This document shows, one piece after another, positions 35,389 to 44,660 of a stretch of DNA of 64,000 nucleotides (position 1 is its first letter; each line of letters opens with the position of its first letter). Both the position numbers and the translations under genes were made by a program. The DNA lies in assembly GCA_964537975.1 (NCBI GenBank), contig CAZIDP010000017.1, positions 1-64,000 of the forward strand. Direction: 5' to 3'. The notes beneath the pieces were generated by a model. The model was given only the letters and a program-made list of their open reading frames with translations. It searched no databases and was not told the DNA's origin. Origin of the DNA: SCBR16-9 sp964537975 (GTDB lineage Bacteria; Hydrogenedentota; Hydrogenedentia; Hydrogenedentales; SCBR16-9).

Positions 35389-37470
35389 TTAATGCGACAA
35401 CTCAACCTCGGCATTTCGCGATGATTCAGGTAACGGTAGTTCCTCTGGTATTTCTTCGTTGTCGAATTCCACTTGTTGTTGCTCTGGCAAATGTTCGGGA
35501 ATATTGATTTCACAACGATCCCCATCACAAAACAGGTCCTGGGCCTCATCGGTATTAATAGTCTCGAACGCCATCGGCTTCAGTTTGTTGATTGCCTGAT
35601 TGAAAGCATCGGCAGTAATGGCCTGGTATGGTGCCTGGGCATAATTGTGCTCGGTCAATGGCAGAAAACTGATAGATTTCAACCGTGATTCATACATCTC
35701 CAGGATATATGGAATGTCCTTCGCTTCATCAGGACTGAAGGTAATGGTCGCGCTGACTTGATTGTCAGCCCAATAGTATTGCATTTGCGCTACATTTTCC
35801 ATTTGTTCCCAGACAGAAACATCGGTTTTAGAACGGCTGAAAAATTCCTCATGCACCGGAAAATACACAACCCAGGTGTTATCACCATAAACAGAATCTT
35901 CAATTCGGTAACCAGCACGACGTAGTGGCTCGATGAGCGCACTGGTTTTGTCGATACGAATCGTCCGGAAATAGTATTCGGAGTGTGCGTAATGGATACC
36001 GGGTGTGACACCAGGCAGCAATGAAACTGTTCCGCTGGGTTTCACGCTGGTTTTCTTCACACTTTCGGGCACGCACAACCACTGGGAATAAATCTTGTCC
36101 AACTTTCCGATATAGACATAGCCTTCGTCACACCAACGAAAATGCTCTCTTCTCCCATGCCGCTCGAAGCTTTCAACGATACCCGATTGCGACAGCCCAA
36201 TGCGGCGGTTGCGCAACATGATGGCGTTGGTGCGTTCGTTGTGTGTTGGAATCAAGGTAACCGTCTTCGCATAGAGATAAGCAAATTTCAAGGTACGCTT
36301 GTACTCATCCAGGCTCTTGTGACGCGAAGGAAACGTTTCTACGAGATTACAGATTTCATACGACTCCAGACTTTGTTCAGCGCATGGATTGGTACCCGAA
36401 ACCTTTGCATCCTCCCAGGTAGGACCGTCTTTCAGCCGTCCATAAGCCTGGGCATGCTTCAGCCAGAAATAGCCGGGCTCACCATTTTTCGCGGTTTGCG
36501 CACCAACTTTGGTGTAATCCATGCCTTCATACGCGTTCACGCTATTATTCGAAGCCCAGCGCCACGCAGTCAGTTTGTCCCCGTGCAGCTTAGGGTCCTT
36601 GAGCTCCAGATACTCCTGGTCATCCGGTTCACCCAAGGCCAACTCCGCAGTACGTCGCACACCGCCAGAAACAACACACTTGCCGATGACATTCATGAGA
36701 TCGGTAATATCGGTAGACGATATCTGGTTGCCACAACGTGGCTTCAGTATCGTAGCTATATTTTCGATACATTCAATCAGTGGACCGGGTCCCGGGGCAA
36801 TGCCTCCAAAGGTTTGGATCGGTGACCCTATCGGGCGAATCTTGCTGTAGTCTATGTGCGTTGGACATTTAGCACGACCTACATAAGAATTTAACACGAC
36901 ACGTACCAGATCACACCAGCCTTCTTTCGAGTCTTCGACCACATGCGTGTATTCACCTATTTGTGGTTCCTGAATGGTCACACGGCCAACGCCCTTGGTG
37001 TCAAAGGCCACACCGACACCCAGCATGGACAAGTCCATGAGGAAACAAAAAGGTTCCGCGAAGTCTGTGTCAATTTCTTCAGTAGATACAAAGGCGCAAT
37101 TGTTGAGCGCGGCGGACCCACGCTTATATATATAGTCCGTACCCATCATCCAAAGACCGCGTCCTGGCGGCAGGAATTTGAAGTCCCACATCAACTTGAA
37201 CATCTCCTGCGCAGAACGTTGTGCCTTGTCCGGCTTCCACGGCAGCTTGAGGCTCAGGCAATGATTGCGTTGAATCGTATAACACCCTTCCACGACCCTA
37301 CGCACGGTTTCCCAATATTCCTCTGTACGTGGGCTATGCTCATCATGCATCACCCGGGCATACGTCCGCTTGAATGTGATATATCCCAAGGGACCCCAAT
37401 CCGGCTGTTGATCTTTGTACTCGGCAATAAAATTGTCTGCCAACCTGAATCGTTCTCGTACTTGAAACAT
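35389..37470 (-). CDS. nrdJ: Adenosylcobalamin-dependent ribonucleotide reductase (class II, monomeric type)
   Basis: Makes deoxyribonucleotides with an adenosylcobalamin radical, without oxygen dependence. The 693 residues resemble the Lactobacillus leichmannii-type monomeric enzyme. Visible blocks are FLPPGRGLWMMGTDYIYKRG, LGVGVAFDT, VSGGVRRTAELALGEPDD, the active-site Cys in SGTNPCAEQSLESYEICNLV, and KPSGTVSLLPGVTPGIH. A C-terminal C-x4-C pair (FCDGDRC) matches the redox shuttle Cys, but about 35 acidic residues follow it. ATG 37470 is chosen because GGGAGG lies just upstream. It follows thyX on the same strand, so both serve dNTP supply. Confidence 0.95.
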   Translation of the reverse strand: MFQVRERFRLADNFIAEYKDQQPDWGPLGYITFKRTYARVMHDEHSPRTEEYWETVRRVVEGCYTIQRNHCLSLKLPWKPDKAQRSAQEMFKLMWDFKFLPPGRGLWMMGTDYIYKRGSAALNNCAFVSTEEIDTDFAEPFCFLMDLSMLGVGVAFDTKGVGRVTIQEPQIGEYTHVVEDSKEGWCDLVRVVLNSYVGRAKCPTHIDYSKIRPIGSPIQTFGGIAPGPGPLIECIENIATILKPRCGNQISSTDITDLMNVIGKCVVSGGVRRTAELALGEPDDQEYLELKDPKLHGDKLTAWRWASNNSVNAYEGMDYTKVGAQTAKNGEPGYFWLKHAQAYGRLKDGPTWEDAKVSGTNPCAEQSLESYEICNLVETFPSRHKSLDEYKRTLKFAYLYAKTVTLIPTHNERTNAIMLRNRRIGLSQSGIVESFERHGRREHFRWCDEGYVYIGKLDKIYSQWLCVPESVKKTSVKPSGTVSLLPGVTPGIHYAHSEYYFRTIRIDKTSALIEPLRRAGYRIEDSVYGDNTWVVYFPVHEEFFSRSKTDVSVWEQMENVAQMQYYWADNQVSATITFSPDEAKDIPYILEMYESRLKSISFLPLTEHNYAQAPYQAITADAFNQAINKLKPMAFETINTDEAQDLFCDGDRCEINIPEHLPEQQQVEFDNEEIPEELPLPESSRNAEVELSH

Positions 37471-37647
37471 GTATATTCCTCCCATTCCTATAACAAAATT
37501 GATATGTAATTAAAAATAAATTGTTTAATTATTTGTACTTGTTGCAATAAAAAAGTCTGTAGTATCATGGAAATAATTACATCCCTGAACTACATTATTT
37601 GAAGCCATGTTGATGCAACCTCCAGGAGCTTCTGTTACCCTGTATCC

Positions 37648-38430
37648 CTATATCTTCCGGTGGGCCGTTTTTACCCAGGGAAGCCCGTCAACTTCCTCGA
37701 CTTCATAGTCCTTGAACACATTGGGATAGCGTTCCCGCACCTGATGGTATACTTCGGCAAAAAGATACCGAATTTCTTCTTCGGCATGGGGGTCTGTGCG
37801 GTGCTCGATCACATGGCGCAGGGTACGGAAATTGCAGGACCAACCTATCGTCGTCGCCAGACCGATAGGTGCCACCCGTCGAAAGGCCGAAGTCAGCTTT
37901 TTTTTCACTGAAAATGCCGATGCTTCCTCGATCTTGAAAACCTCCGCCAAGGAACGCTGCACTTCCTCCAGTTGCTCCAGGGTTTTGGTGAAAATCGCCA
38001 GGCCTTCTTCGTTTTCTTCTATATGCATGGGGACATACGCGGAGAGTCGGTCAAGTCGGACAAAACGCAATGACTCCTGGGACATCGCGGTGCCGGCACG
38101 GTGTCGCACCAGTTCGTGTGTCACCACACGGCTGACGTCCGCAAAGATAAAATTCATCATGGCGTGTTCCAACACGCTGCCATGCCCCACTTTGATGATG
38201 TTCCCCAGATAGGCCTCGTTCCCCTCACGTACCCGCGTTACATTGGGGTTTAGCCCGGGTTCAAAGGAGCGGTAACACAGTCGCCCCATTACTTCGGCAA
38301 TTTTTTCTCCATCACTGGGCGCGTCGGTAGCCCAGTTCGGCACACCAACATGCTCAAGATACGCTTGCAAACCCGGTTCATGAACCCGGGTCTCTCCCAC
38401 TAAAAAAACTTTCGGCTTAACGTATTTCAC
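37648..38430 (-). CDS. thyX: FAD-dependent thymidylate synthase
   Basis: Converts dUMP to dTMP using methylene-tetrahydrofolate and FAD. The signature R-H-R-x7-S is present in ELVRHRAGTAMSQESLRFVR at about residues 110-130. Other conserved blocks are GHGSVLEHAMMNFIFADVSR and WSCNFRTLRHVIEHRTDPHA. No ATG start exists. GTG 38430, before KYVKPKVFLVGE, is my choice with AGGA upstream; TTG at 38439 or 38502 are alternatives. It is followed 177 bases later by nrdJ on the same strand. NrdR-like boxes lie upstream at 38619-38664. Confidence 0.93.
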   Translation of the reverse strand: MKYVKPKVFLVGETRVHEPGLQAYLEHVGVPNWATDAPSDGEKIAEVMGRLCYRSFEPGLNPNVTRVREGNEAYLGNIIKVGHGSVLEHAMMNFIFADVSRVVTHELVRHRAGTAMSQESLRFVRLDRLSAYVPMHIEENEEGLAIFTKTLEQLEEVQRSLAEVFKIEEASAFSVKKKLTSAFRRVAPIGLATTIGWSCNFRTLRHVIEHRTDPHAEEEIRYLFAEVYHQVRERYPNVFKDYEVEEVDGLPWVKTAHRKI

Positions 38431-39131
38431 GGCAATCAAACTTTCCTGAATAATATCTTCGGAGTAGAAACAATATAAAAAACTATATGGCGTAATCGAC
38501 AAGAACCCGGATTATAGGCAGAACCAACCCGATTGTAAAGCTGTTCAATTTAGGCACACCTTGAAATACATAAAAAGTATTATTAATATATTTAGCACGC
38601 ACTGTTATTTCTTAGATATAGCTATATATTGTAGTTTTTCTTGTCAAGTTCCTACATATTGTGTTTTAGATTCCTTGCAAATTATTAATGATCACTGTGA
38701 AAAATTGTGATGTCACATCCCGATAAGATGTAGTACCCTGAAAATCGTGCTAAAAATGCAAACTAACAATAGGTTCCAGGTACCTCTTTCTTCCAATGAC
38801 ACTCAACTTCATTCATGGTCACATATGGGCCACAGAGCGAAAAAGTGCTTTATCTGTAGCCAAACGAACCTACATATTGAATACATATCAAAATATTGAC
38901 TCAATATACCACTACATATTGATTTTTAACACATGAGGTCTAGATTTTCACACTTTATGTAGTGCGCAGCACCTGGTTGCTGGATTTATGCGCTGTTGAG
39001 TAAGTTTTACCAACAACGACAGTTTCAGACACAAACAATGAACCTGCGGTATTGAAAATTCGTATTAGCACGAGAAGTAAGTACAGCGCAAGGTGGCCGA
39101 AAAAACGATCAATGCCAAAAGAATGAGAAAT
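38431..39131. other. Intergenic with repeated CTACATATTG motif
   Basis: About 700 bases between thyX and the degenerate pseudopilin. CTACATATTG occurs at 38652-38661, 38870-38879 and 38912-38921, with related inverted copies (for example TCAATATAC at 38901-38909). Promoters for the two divergent genes must be here. No coding region is visible. Confidence 0.6.
38619..38664 (-). promoter_or_regulatory. Tandem NrdR-like boxes upstream of thyX-nrdJ
   Basis: Read on the minus strand, the two 16-base sites contain ACACAATATGTAGG (within 38649-38664) and CTACAATATATAGC (within 38619-38634). They match about 12 and 11 of 16 positions of the NrdR consensus acaCwAtATaTwGtgt. Their starts are 30 bases apart, close to the three-turn spacing usual for NrdR pairs. 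NrdR represses ribonucleotide reductase genes. Confidence 0.5.
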
Positions 39132-40250
39132 ATGAAAAGCAGTATATTTCAGAAGCTGACCTACAAAGAGCTTATCGTCATTGTTTTGCTTATTTTTGTG
39201 CTCATCATTGTCATAGCACCAGTTTTGTACATAAATCTAAACAAATCGGCCCAAACTCTTTGTGCAAACAACCTGAAACAATGGGGCCTTATTATGAGGA
39301 TGTACAGTTCAGAAAACAGATACTCATTGTACCCATCCGGTATGCGGATTTTTCCCTATCACAATGGAAGGCCGGTTACCTGGTTGGCCGGTTTAGACTT
39401 TTCATTGATTTATGATGATTACATTTATGATATTAATATTTTACGCTGCCCTTTCGACAAACGCCACGATGAGGATCCGATCGGTTTGGGTGGATTTAAC
39501 ATACCCAAAAATCTTTCACAGCACATGAACGATCTGGAGGCACTGGCTATAGAACACGACGATCGTACCTGTTTTAATTTCTATGGCTCTTTACCAATGT
39601 CTTATATCTACATACCGAGTATGGTATTTCATCCTGTGCACATGCTGGAACTGGCATTAATTAAAAATGTTGCGTGGCAGGACGACACTGCGTCCACGAT
39701 TCGTTCAGCCGAATCATTGGCACCACTGGGATGTGGGCACTTCGACTTGTGGATAGCTGGGGAGTTTCATGATTATGTATATTGGAATGCGTCGGATGAA
39801 ATTATGAGGAGCTATAATGGAATAATCTATGGTATGAAGATATATGATAAGGTAGAGGGTATGTATAAAATCAGAAGTCACGATTGCCATTATCACCCAA
39901 GAAAATATTCCCCAATGATGATGGATGCCTGGTGGGATACTACCAATCTTCCTGAAACCATGCCCGAAGGACTCAATTTCCCTCCACAAAAGCGACATAA
40001 TACCCACAGGCCTGCTGGTGTAAACGTTCTTTACATGGATGGTGCTGCGCAATTTCATCGATTTGAAAATAACAGCCCGGTACCACCCATCGGTTTCCGC
40101 GAAAGTTTTGATACCACGTTCCCAGACCATTACCCAAAAAGCTACACCTATCAAATGGAACATATGCAATACGGTTGGGATCAGGAAGCGTTCGATGCCC
40201 GATTTGATGAACTGAAATACCTATTGTATTTTATGGGGGGACATGGGTGA
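39132..40250 (+). CDS. Degenerate pseudopilin-like protein without prepilin cleavage motif
   Basis: A protein of about 372 residues whose body clearly belongs with the pseudopilins at 6583 and 12019: LCANNLKQWGLIMRMYSSEN after the helix, and PAGVNVLYMDGAAQFHRFEN near the C-terminus. The N-terminal segment, however, reads KLTYKELIVIVLLIFVLIIV. The Gly before the cleavage site and the F-T-L-I pattern are gone; only the Glu position and the hydrophobic helix remain. It should therefore stay as an uncleaved membrane-anchored protein. ATG 39132 is favoured by a weak GAGAA site; ATG 39123 and GTG 39093 are alternatives. The gene stands alone. Confidence 0.82.
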   Translation: MKSSIFQKLTYKELIVIVLLIFVLIIVIAPVLYINLNKSAQTLCANNLKQWGLIMRMYSSENRYSLYPSGMRIFPYHNGRPVTWLAGLDFSLIYDDYIYDINILRCPFDKRHDEDPIGLGGFNIPKNLSQHMNDLEALAIEHDDRTCFNFYGSLPMSYIYIPSMVFHPVHMLELALIKNVAWQDDTASTIRSAESLAPLGCGHFDLWIAGEFHDYVYWNASDEIMRSYNGIIYGMKIYDKVEGMYKIRSHDCHYHPRKYSPMMMDAWWDTTNLPETMPEGLNFPPQKRHNTHRPAGVNVLYMDGAAQFHRFENNSPVPPIGFRESFDTTFPDHYPKSYTYQMEHMQYGWDQEAFDARFDELKYLLYFMGGHG

Positions 40251-40261
40251 TGGTGTATTCA

Positions 40262-40300
40262 AAAAAATACCCCAAAACCAACAAAGCGGTAATGGGGCAA
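40262..40300 (-). terminator. Probable terminator of cydAB
   Basis: On the minus strand GCCCCATTACC and GGTTTTGGGGT form an imperfect stem followed by ATTTTTTTG, 25 bases after the cydB stop codon. Confidence 0.6.
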
Positions 40301-40324
40301 ACACAATAGCAATGGTATAAAAAA

Positions 40325-41341
40325 TCAGTAACTGAATTTTCCGATTTCGACCTTACCACGGAATGTCCAGTAGATAACCGCTGTATAGCTGATAACTACC
40401 GGCATGCCCATCAAGGCAATGATAAGCATGATGCCCAAGGTTTTCTGACTCGATGCGGCATTATAAATGTCGATGGTATAGGCTGGGTCAAGCGAGGACA
40501 CCACCATGTTTGGAAAAATGGCAATGCCAAAGAGAAACACGAATGCGGCAATGGAACCCGCACTTGAAATGAAGGCCATGCCTGCCTTTCGATAAAACAG
40601 ACTTCTGGGAATGTTTGCAATGGCTAGCACATTTAAAAACACCACCAGCCAGGCAGCAGGCATATGGGTGAAGTTGTCGAGGGCCTGCGGTATGTTTGCC
40701 AAGGTGTACATGGTAGTGAACAGATACATTACGAGGAACAACCCGAAGCAACTCCAGGCCCAGTGATATATTCGTTCCTGCAATTCACCATCCGTCTTGA
40801 TCAGGAGATAAATGGCACCATGCATGGCAAAGGTGGCCACAACCAACAGCCCAACCAATATCGCATAGGGATTCAGGAACATCCAGAAGTTCCCCTGGTA
40901 ATTACCCTGCGCGTCAATGGCAATACCCTGCATACCATTCCCTACTGCCACTCCAAACAGCAGGGGTGCTGTCACGCTGGATATACAAAACAAGATATCC
41001 CAGCACTTACGCCAGAGTGGGTGCTCCTGCTTACTGCGAAACTCCATTGATACCGCACGAAAAATCAACGCGCACAGCAGCATCATGAATGGTGTGTAAA
41101 AGGTTTGGAAGACCGCGGCATAGGTATTGGGAAAAGCAGCAAACAACGCGCCACCAAAGGTAACCAGCCAGACTTCGTTTCCATCCCATAACGGTCCAAT
41201 TGAATTGAGAAACACCCTGCGTTCACGGTCTTTCTTCGCTACCAGGTGCAGAATACCTACCCCCAGATCAAAGCCGTCAAGGATGGCATATCCGGCAAGC
41301 AACACACCTAACAATAGGAACCAGATAATTTCCAGACTCAT
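40325..41341 (-). CDS. cydB: Cytochrome bd oxidase subunit II
   Basis: Membrane subunit of the quinol oxidase that reduces oxygen to water with high affinity. The 338 residues and about eight to nine helices fit CydB. The N-terminus EIIWFLLLGVLLAGYAILDG with FDLGVGIL, and later LWDGNEVWLVTFGGALFAAF, are hallmark blocks. GGGAG precedes the ATG. It starts 3 bases after the cydA stop, so the two subunits are coupled. A probable terminator follows. Confidence 0.96.
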   Translation of the reverse strand: MSLEIIWFLLLGVLLAGYAILDGFDLGVGILHLVAKKDRERRVFLNSIGPLWDGNEVWLVTFGGALFAAFPNTYAAVFQTFYTPFMMLLCALIFRAVSMEFRSKQEHPLWRKCWDILFCISSVTAPLLFGVAVGNGMQGIAIDAQGNYQGNFWMFLNPYAILVGLLVVATFAMHGAIYLLIKTDGELQERIYHWAWSCFGLFLVMYLFTTMYTLANIPQALDNFTHMPAAWLVVFLNVLAIANIPRSLFYRKAGMAFISSAGSIAAFVFLFGIAIFPNMVVSSLDPAYTIDIYNAASSQKTLGIMLIIALMGMPVVISYTAVIYWTFRGKVEIGKFSY

Positions 41342-41344
41342 GTG

Positions 41345-42835
41345 TTACACTCCCTTCTCTTCCTGGTCTTCCTGAATCTCTTCGGAATTTTCCCCTTCAT
41401 CTGTTTCTGTTAGAGACGGCCCCGCCGGATCGGCATACAGCACAGCGGAATCCAAGAATCCGGTACCATGTTTATCCGTATGCGACTTGGACAAGTCCAT
41501 TCCCAACACTTCAGGGATTGGACCATGTTGTATTTTGTCATTCATGACATAAATATAAAGAACCAGAAGTAACGTATAGATCAGAGAAAACATGATTAGC
41601 GACCCAAGCACCTGCCCCCCAGAAACCGAAGGTGAAATGGCATCGCCGGTGCGTAACAGCCCATATACTATCCAGGGCTGGCGACCAATTTCAGCGGCTG
41701 CCCAACCAAACTGATTGCCAATATATGGTGCTATCACAAAGAAAACGAATATCCACATCAACCAGCGCTTTTCAAACAGCGTACCCTTATATGAATAATA
41801 AGCAGCAAGCAATGTCAGTGCGATGCAAGCCATACCTATCGCAACCATGATGTGGTAAGTCATAAAAGGCAAAAATACAGGTGGTCTGTCTTCCGGTGGA
41901 AAACTGTCCAAAGCTGTTACAGGGGTGCTGAAATCTCCATGGACCAGGAAGCTCAGCATACCTGGTATGGCAATCCCCATTTTGACCCGTTCTTCCTTTT
42001 CACTGGGTATCCCCATGAGATATAGCGGCGCGGGGCCATCCATGGTGGTAAAATGACCTTCGAATGCTGCCAGTTTGGCAGGCTGGGTCACAGCTACGGT
42101 CTGCGCTTGTTTATGACCGGAAAAGAGAATTAATACAGAAGTGATCAGCGCAAACACCAGCGCGATGTTGAAAGACCGTTTCGCGAAATCCTGGTGTTTT
42201 TGCTTCAGGATATACCAGGCACTGATGCTCATCACCACGAACGCCGCCAGGATGAAGCACCCGAGTAACACATGATTCAAGCGGTGCATACTGGAAGGAT
42301 TGAAGACCATCTCCCAGAAATTGGTGATTTCCGCACGTGCATTCTCCCCTTCTCCCACAATGTGAAATCCAGCCGGTGTCTGTTGCCAAGAATTCGCGAC
42401 AACAATCCAAACCGCAGAAAAGGTCGCGCCCGAGGCCACCAGAAACGTGGCCAGCAGATGAAAACGGGGAGAAACACGGTCCCAGCCAAAAACAAGCACC
42501 GCCAGGAAACCTGACTCCAGAAAAAACGCGAAAATGCCTTCTGCCGCCAGAGCTGAACCAAAAACATCCCCTACAAAACGGGAATAGGTAGCCCAGTTCG
42601 TGCCAAATTGAAATTCCATGACAATTCCACTGGCAACCCCCAACGCAAACGTAATAGCAAAAATTCGTGTCCAATACCGAGCCATGACTTCATATATCGG
42701 ATTCTTGGTAAGATGGTACTTCAGCTCCATCGTGAACATTATCCAACCAAGCCCGATGGTAAGCGGGGGGAAGAGATAATGAAACATGATGGTGAAAGCA
42801 AATTGTATTCGGGCCAACATTTCAACATCGGGCAT
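41345..42835 (-). CDS. cydA: Cytochrome bd oxidase subunit I
   Basis: Haem-bearing subunit, 496 residues from ATG 42835, which has GGAGG 8 bases upstream; a further upstream TTG frame is ignored. With this start His19 is the high-spin haem ligand position and Glu99 and Glu107 match the conserved acids of the E. coli enzyme. His188 corresponds to E. coli His186. FGWDRVSPRFHLLATFLVAS and the C-terminal EIGRQPWIVYGLLRTGDA are family blocks. The Q-loop appears to be the short form. The C-terminal tail is acidic. Together with cydB it suggests life at low oxygen, or oxygen defence in an anaerobe with a class II reductase. Confidence 0.96.
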   Translation of the reverse strand: MPDVEMLARIQFAFTIMFHYLFPPLTIGLGWIMFTMELKYHLTKNPIYEVMARYWTRIFAITFALGVASGIVMEFQFGTNWATYSRFVGDVFGSALAAEGIFAFFLESGFLAVLVFGWDRVSPRFHLLATFLVASGATFSAVWIVVANSWQQTPAGFHIVGEGENARAEITNFWEMVFNPSSMHRLNHVLLGCFILAAFVVMSISAWYILKQKHQDFAKRSFNIALVFALITSVLILFSGHKQAQTVAVTQPAKLAAFEGHFTTMDGPAPLYLMGIPSEKEERVKMGIAIPGMLSFLVHGDFSTPVTALDSFPPEDRPPVFLPFMTYHIMVAIGMACIALTLLAAYYSYKGTLFEKRWLMWIFVFFVIAPYIGNQFGWAAAEIGRQPWIVYGLLRTGDAISPSVSGGQVLGSLIMFSLIYTLLLVLYIYVMNDKIQHGPIPEVLGMDLSKSHTDKHGTGFLDSAVLYADPAGPSLTETDEGENSEEIQEDQEEKGV

Positions 42836-43016
42836 GACAAGTTCCTCCACTATGATTAGCACTGTGAAATGCACTGTGATTTTTATACGGTATTCACGCT
42901 TATAAAATCAATATTTTATTGAATTTTTTATTATTATAATCACGATAATCATACTCAGGATTCTTGTGTATAAACTGATGCATTATCCTAATCGTTACAA
43001 TAACATGGAGAACAAC

Positions 43017-43793
43017 ATGAAAGGTTCTTATAAGGCAGGGCTCATAATTTTAATCATTTCAGTACTTATTCTGGCAGGATTTATACTCCCCGTTGCAGAT
43101 TATGTTGAAAAATTACTGATATCAATACAAAAATTTGGGGATTGGAGCGTTTTACTGGTGGGGTTACTCTTCATCCCTGCATGTGTGTTCTTGGTTCCAG
43201 GGTCAATTCTGACCATGAGTACCGGATTCATCGCATCAGTACACTGGCCAGACAATCCGGTTGTGGCAATATTTGTAGCTGTCGGGGCAGTATCTCTGGG
43301 CAGTACAATTGGTGCAACATTGGCTTTTCTGCTAGGCCGTACCGTTGCGCGGAATTGGGTTCAGCACCATATCGATTCTAATAAAAAATTCATTGCGTTT
43401 GATAAGGCTATTAATATAGGTGGGTTCAGGCTGATGTTGTTAATTCGTATGGCTCCTTTTCTACCATTTAATCTATTAAACTATGCACTGGGGCTGACTG
43501 GAATCAGCAAAAAAGACTATATATTGGGCTCTTGGCTGGGTATGCTCCCTGCTACATTTTTATTTGTATATCTTGGGGCAACAGCACACGAATTGACAGA
43601 GTTATTTGTGACCGGTCGTACCCGGACAGCTGCTGAATACACCCTTTTATTACTAGGTTTACTGGCGAGTATTTTCATGGTCATACTTGTTTCCAGGCAT
43701 GCACAGCGTGTCTATAAAGACATAATGGTAAACCAACCCTATGACAGCGTCCCAAATTCGGACAATGCGAAAAAAAATGACTTTAATCAATAA
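43017..43793 (+). CDS. VTT-domain (TVP38/TMEM64, DedA-like) membrane protein
   Basis: A 258-residue inner-membrane protein with about six hydrophobic segments. The VTT/SNARE-assoc domain is shown by FLVPGSILTMSTGFI, GSTIGATLAFLLGRTVAR, and LLIRMAPFLPFNLLNYALGL with the conserved R-x-x-P-x-x-P-x-x-x-x-N pattern. Members act as lipid scramblases or flippases, for example for undecaprenyl phosphate. ATG 43017 is chosen because GGAG lies exactly 6 bases before it; starts further upstream lack ribosome sites. Divergent from cydAB. Confidence 0.88.
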   Translation: MKGSYKAGLIILIISVLILAGFILPVADYVEKLLISIQKFGDWSVLLVGLLFIPACVFLVPGSILTMSTGFIASVHWPDNPVVAIFVAVGAVSLGSTIGATLAFLLGRTVARNWVQHHIDSNKKFIAFDKAINIGGFRLMLLIRMAPFLPFNLLNYALGLTGISKKDYILGSWLGMLPATFLFVYLGATAHELTELFVTGRTRTAAEYTLLLLGLLASIFMVILVSRHAQRVYKDIMVNQPYDSVPNSDNAKKNDFNQ

Positions 43794-44004
43794 TTGTTCA
43801 AGCATGTATTGAATATCTATATGCACAGACAAATAATAAAGTTGGAACTTTTTTATCGAAACATAGATTATAATATTGGAGCAACTCGATTATAAAGGGT
43901 GAAATACCCGATTTAAGCTGTAACCACTTGCAAAATGGGCAGTTATGAAGAATTTTGTTAGGGTTTTAACTTGCTTTTAATGTGGATTTTTGGTAGTATA
44001 AGTC

Positions 44005-44017
44005 GGCAACGGTTGCC
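44005..44017. promoter_or_regulatory. Short palindrome upstream of pal
   Basis: GGCAACGGTTGCC is a 13-base palindrome. It sits just after a weak candidate promoter (TTGCTT, 17 bases, TAGTAT) and 46 bases before pal. It could be an operator; no regulator is identified. Confidence 0.3.
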
Positions 44018-44062
44018 AAAAAATTAACTGTGGCTTAAATTATTTAAGGCTCGGAGAAAAAG

Positions 44063-44617
44063 ATGAGAAAAAAGCGGATTTGGAGTGTATTGACCTTGTC
44101 ACTTTGCATGGTGCTTGTTGCAACAGCAATGTCTGGCTGCAAGAGCAAAAAGCAAGAAATTGACCCCGGTTTCACGGACACAACGGGACCGACAGGCTCC
44201 ACCACCTATACCGGTACTGGTTCCGGTGATGGATTGCCAGATGTTGATTTGTCACGTTTGCTTTTCGATTCTGGAAGTCAGTATGGTTTACAGACGGTAT
44301 ATTTTGATTTTGACAGCTCCTCATTACGTCCAGATGCAATGCAAACCTTGCGTGACAATGCTGAAAAAATCCGTCAGGTACCGAATGTCATGATTCAACT
44401 GGCTGGCCATTGCGATGAGCGCGGCACCCAGGAATACAATCTGGCATTGGGTGAACGTCGTGCTTTGTCAGTGCGTGAATATATGATTCAATTAGGTGTA
44501 CCAGCAAACCGGATCGTCACCATTAGCTATGGTAAAGAATTCCCGGCAGTGGATGGTTCAAACGAATCAGCGTATTCGATGAACCGTCGGGTTGAATTCA
44601 ACCGGGCACAATATTAA
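44063..44617 (+). CDS. pal: Peptidoglycan-associated lipoprotein
   Basis: Outer-membrane lipoprotein that binds peptidoglycan and works with TolB to keep the envelope together. The 184 residues have a lipobox (AMSGC, lipidated Cys26), a Gly/Thr/Ser-rich linker, and an OmpA-like domain from about residue 75. That domain has TVYFDFDSSSLRPDAMQTL, QLAGHCDERGTQEYNLALGE, RRALSVREYMIQLGV and SMNRRVEF. GGAG precedes the ATG. cpoB follows 43 bases later. No tolQRAB genes are in the window, although they often adjoin pal. Confidence 0.96.
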   Translation: MRKKRIWSVLTLSLCMVLVATAMSGCKSKKQEIDPGFTDTTGPTGSTTYTGTGSGDGLPDVDLSRLLFDSGSQYGLQTVYFDFDSSSLRPDAMQTLRDNAEKIRQVPNVMIQLAGHCDERGTQEYNLALGERRALSVREYMIQLGVPANRIVTISYGKEFPAVDGSNESAYSMNRRVEFNRAQY

Positions 44618-44660
44618 CCGGAATCAGTAAAGATAACCCAAAAATAAAAACCGAGGTATC

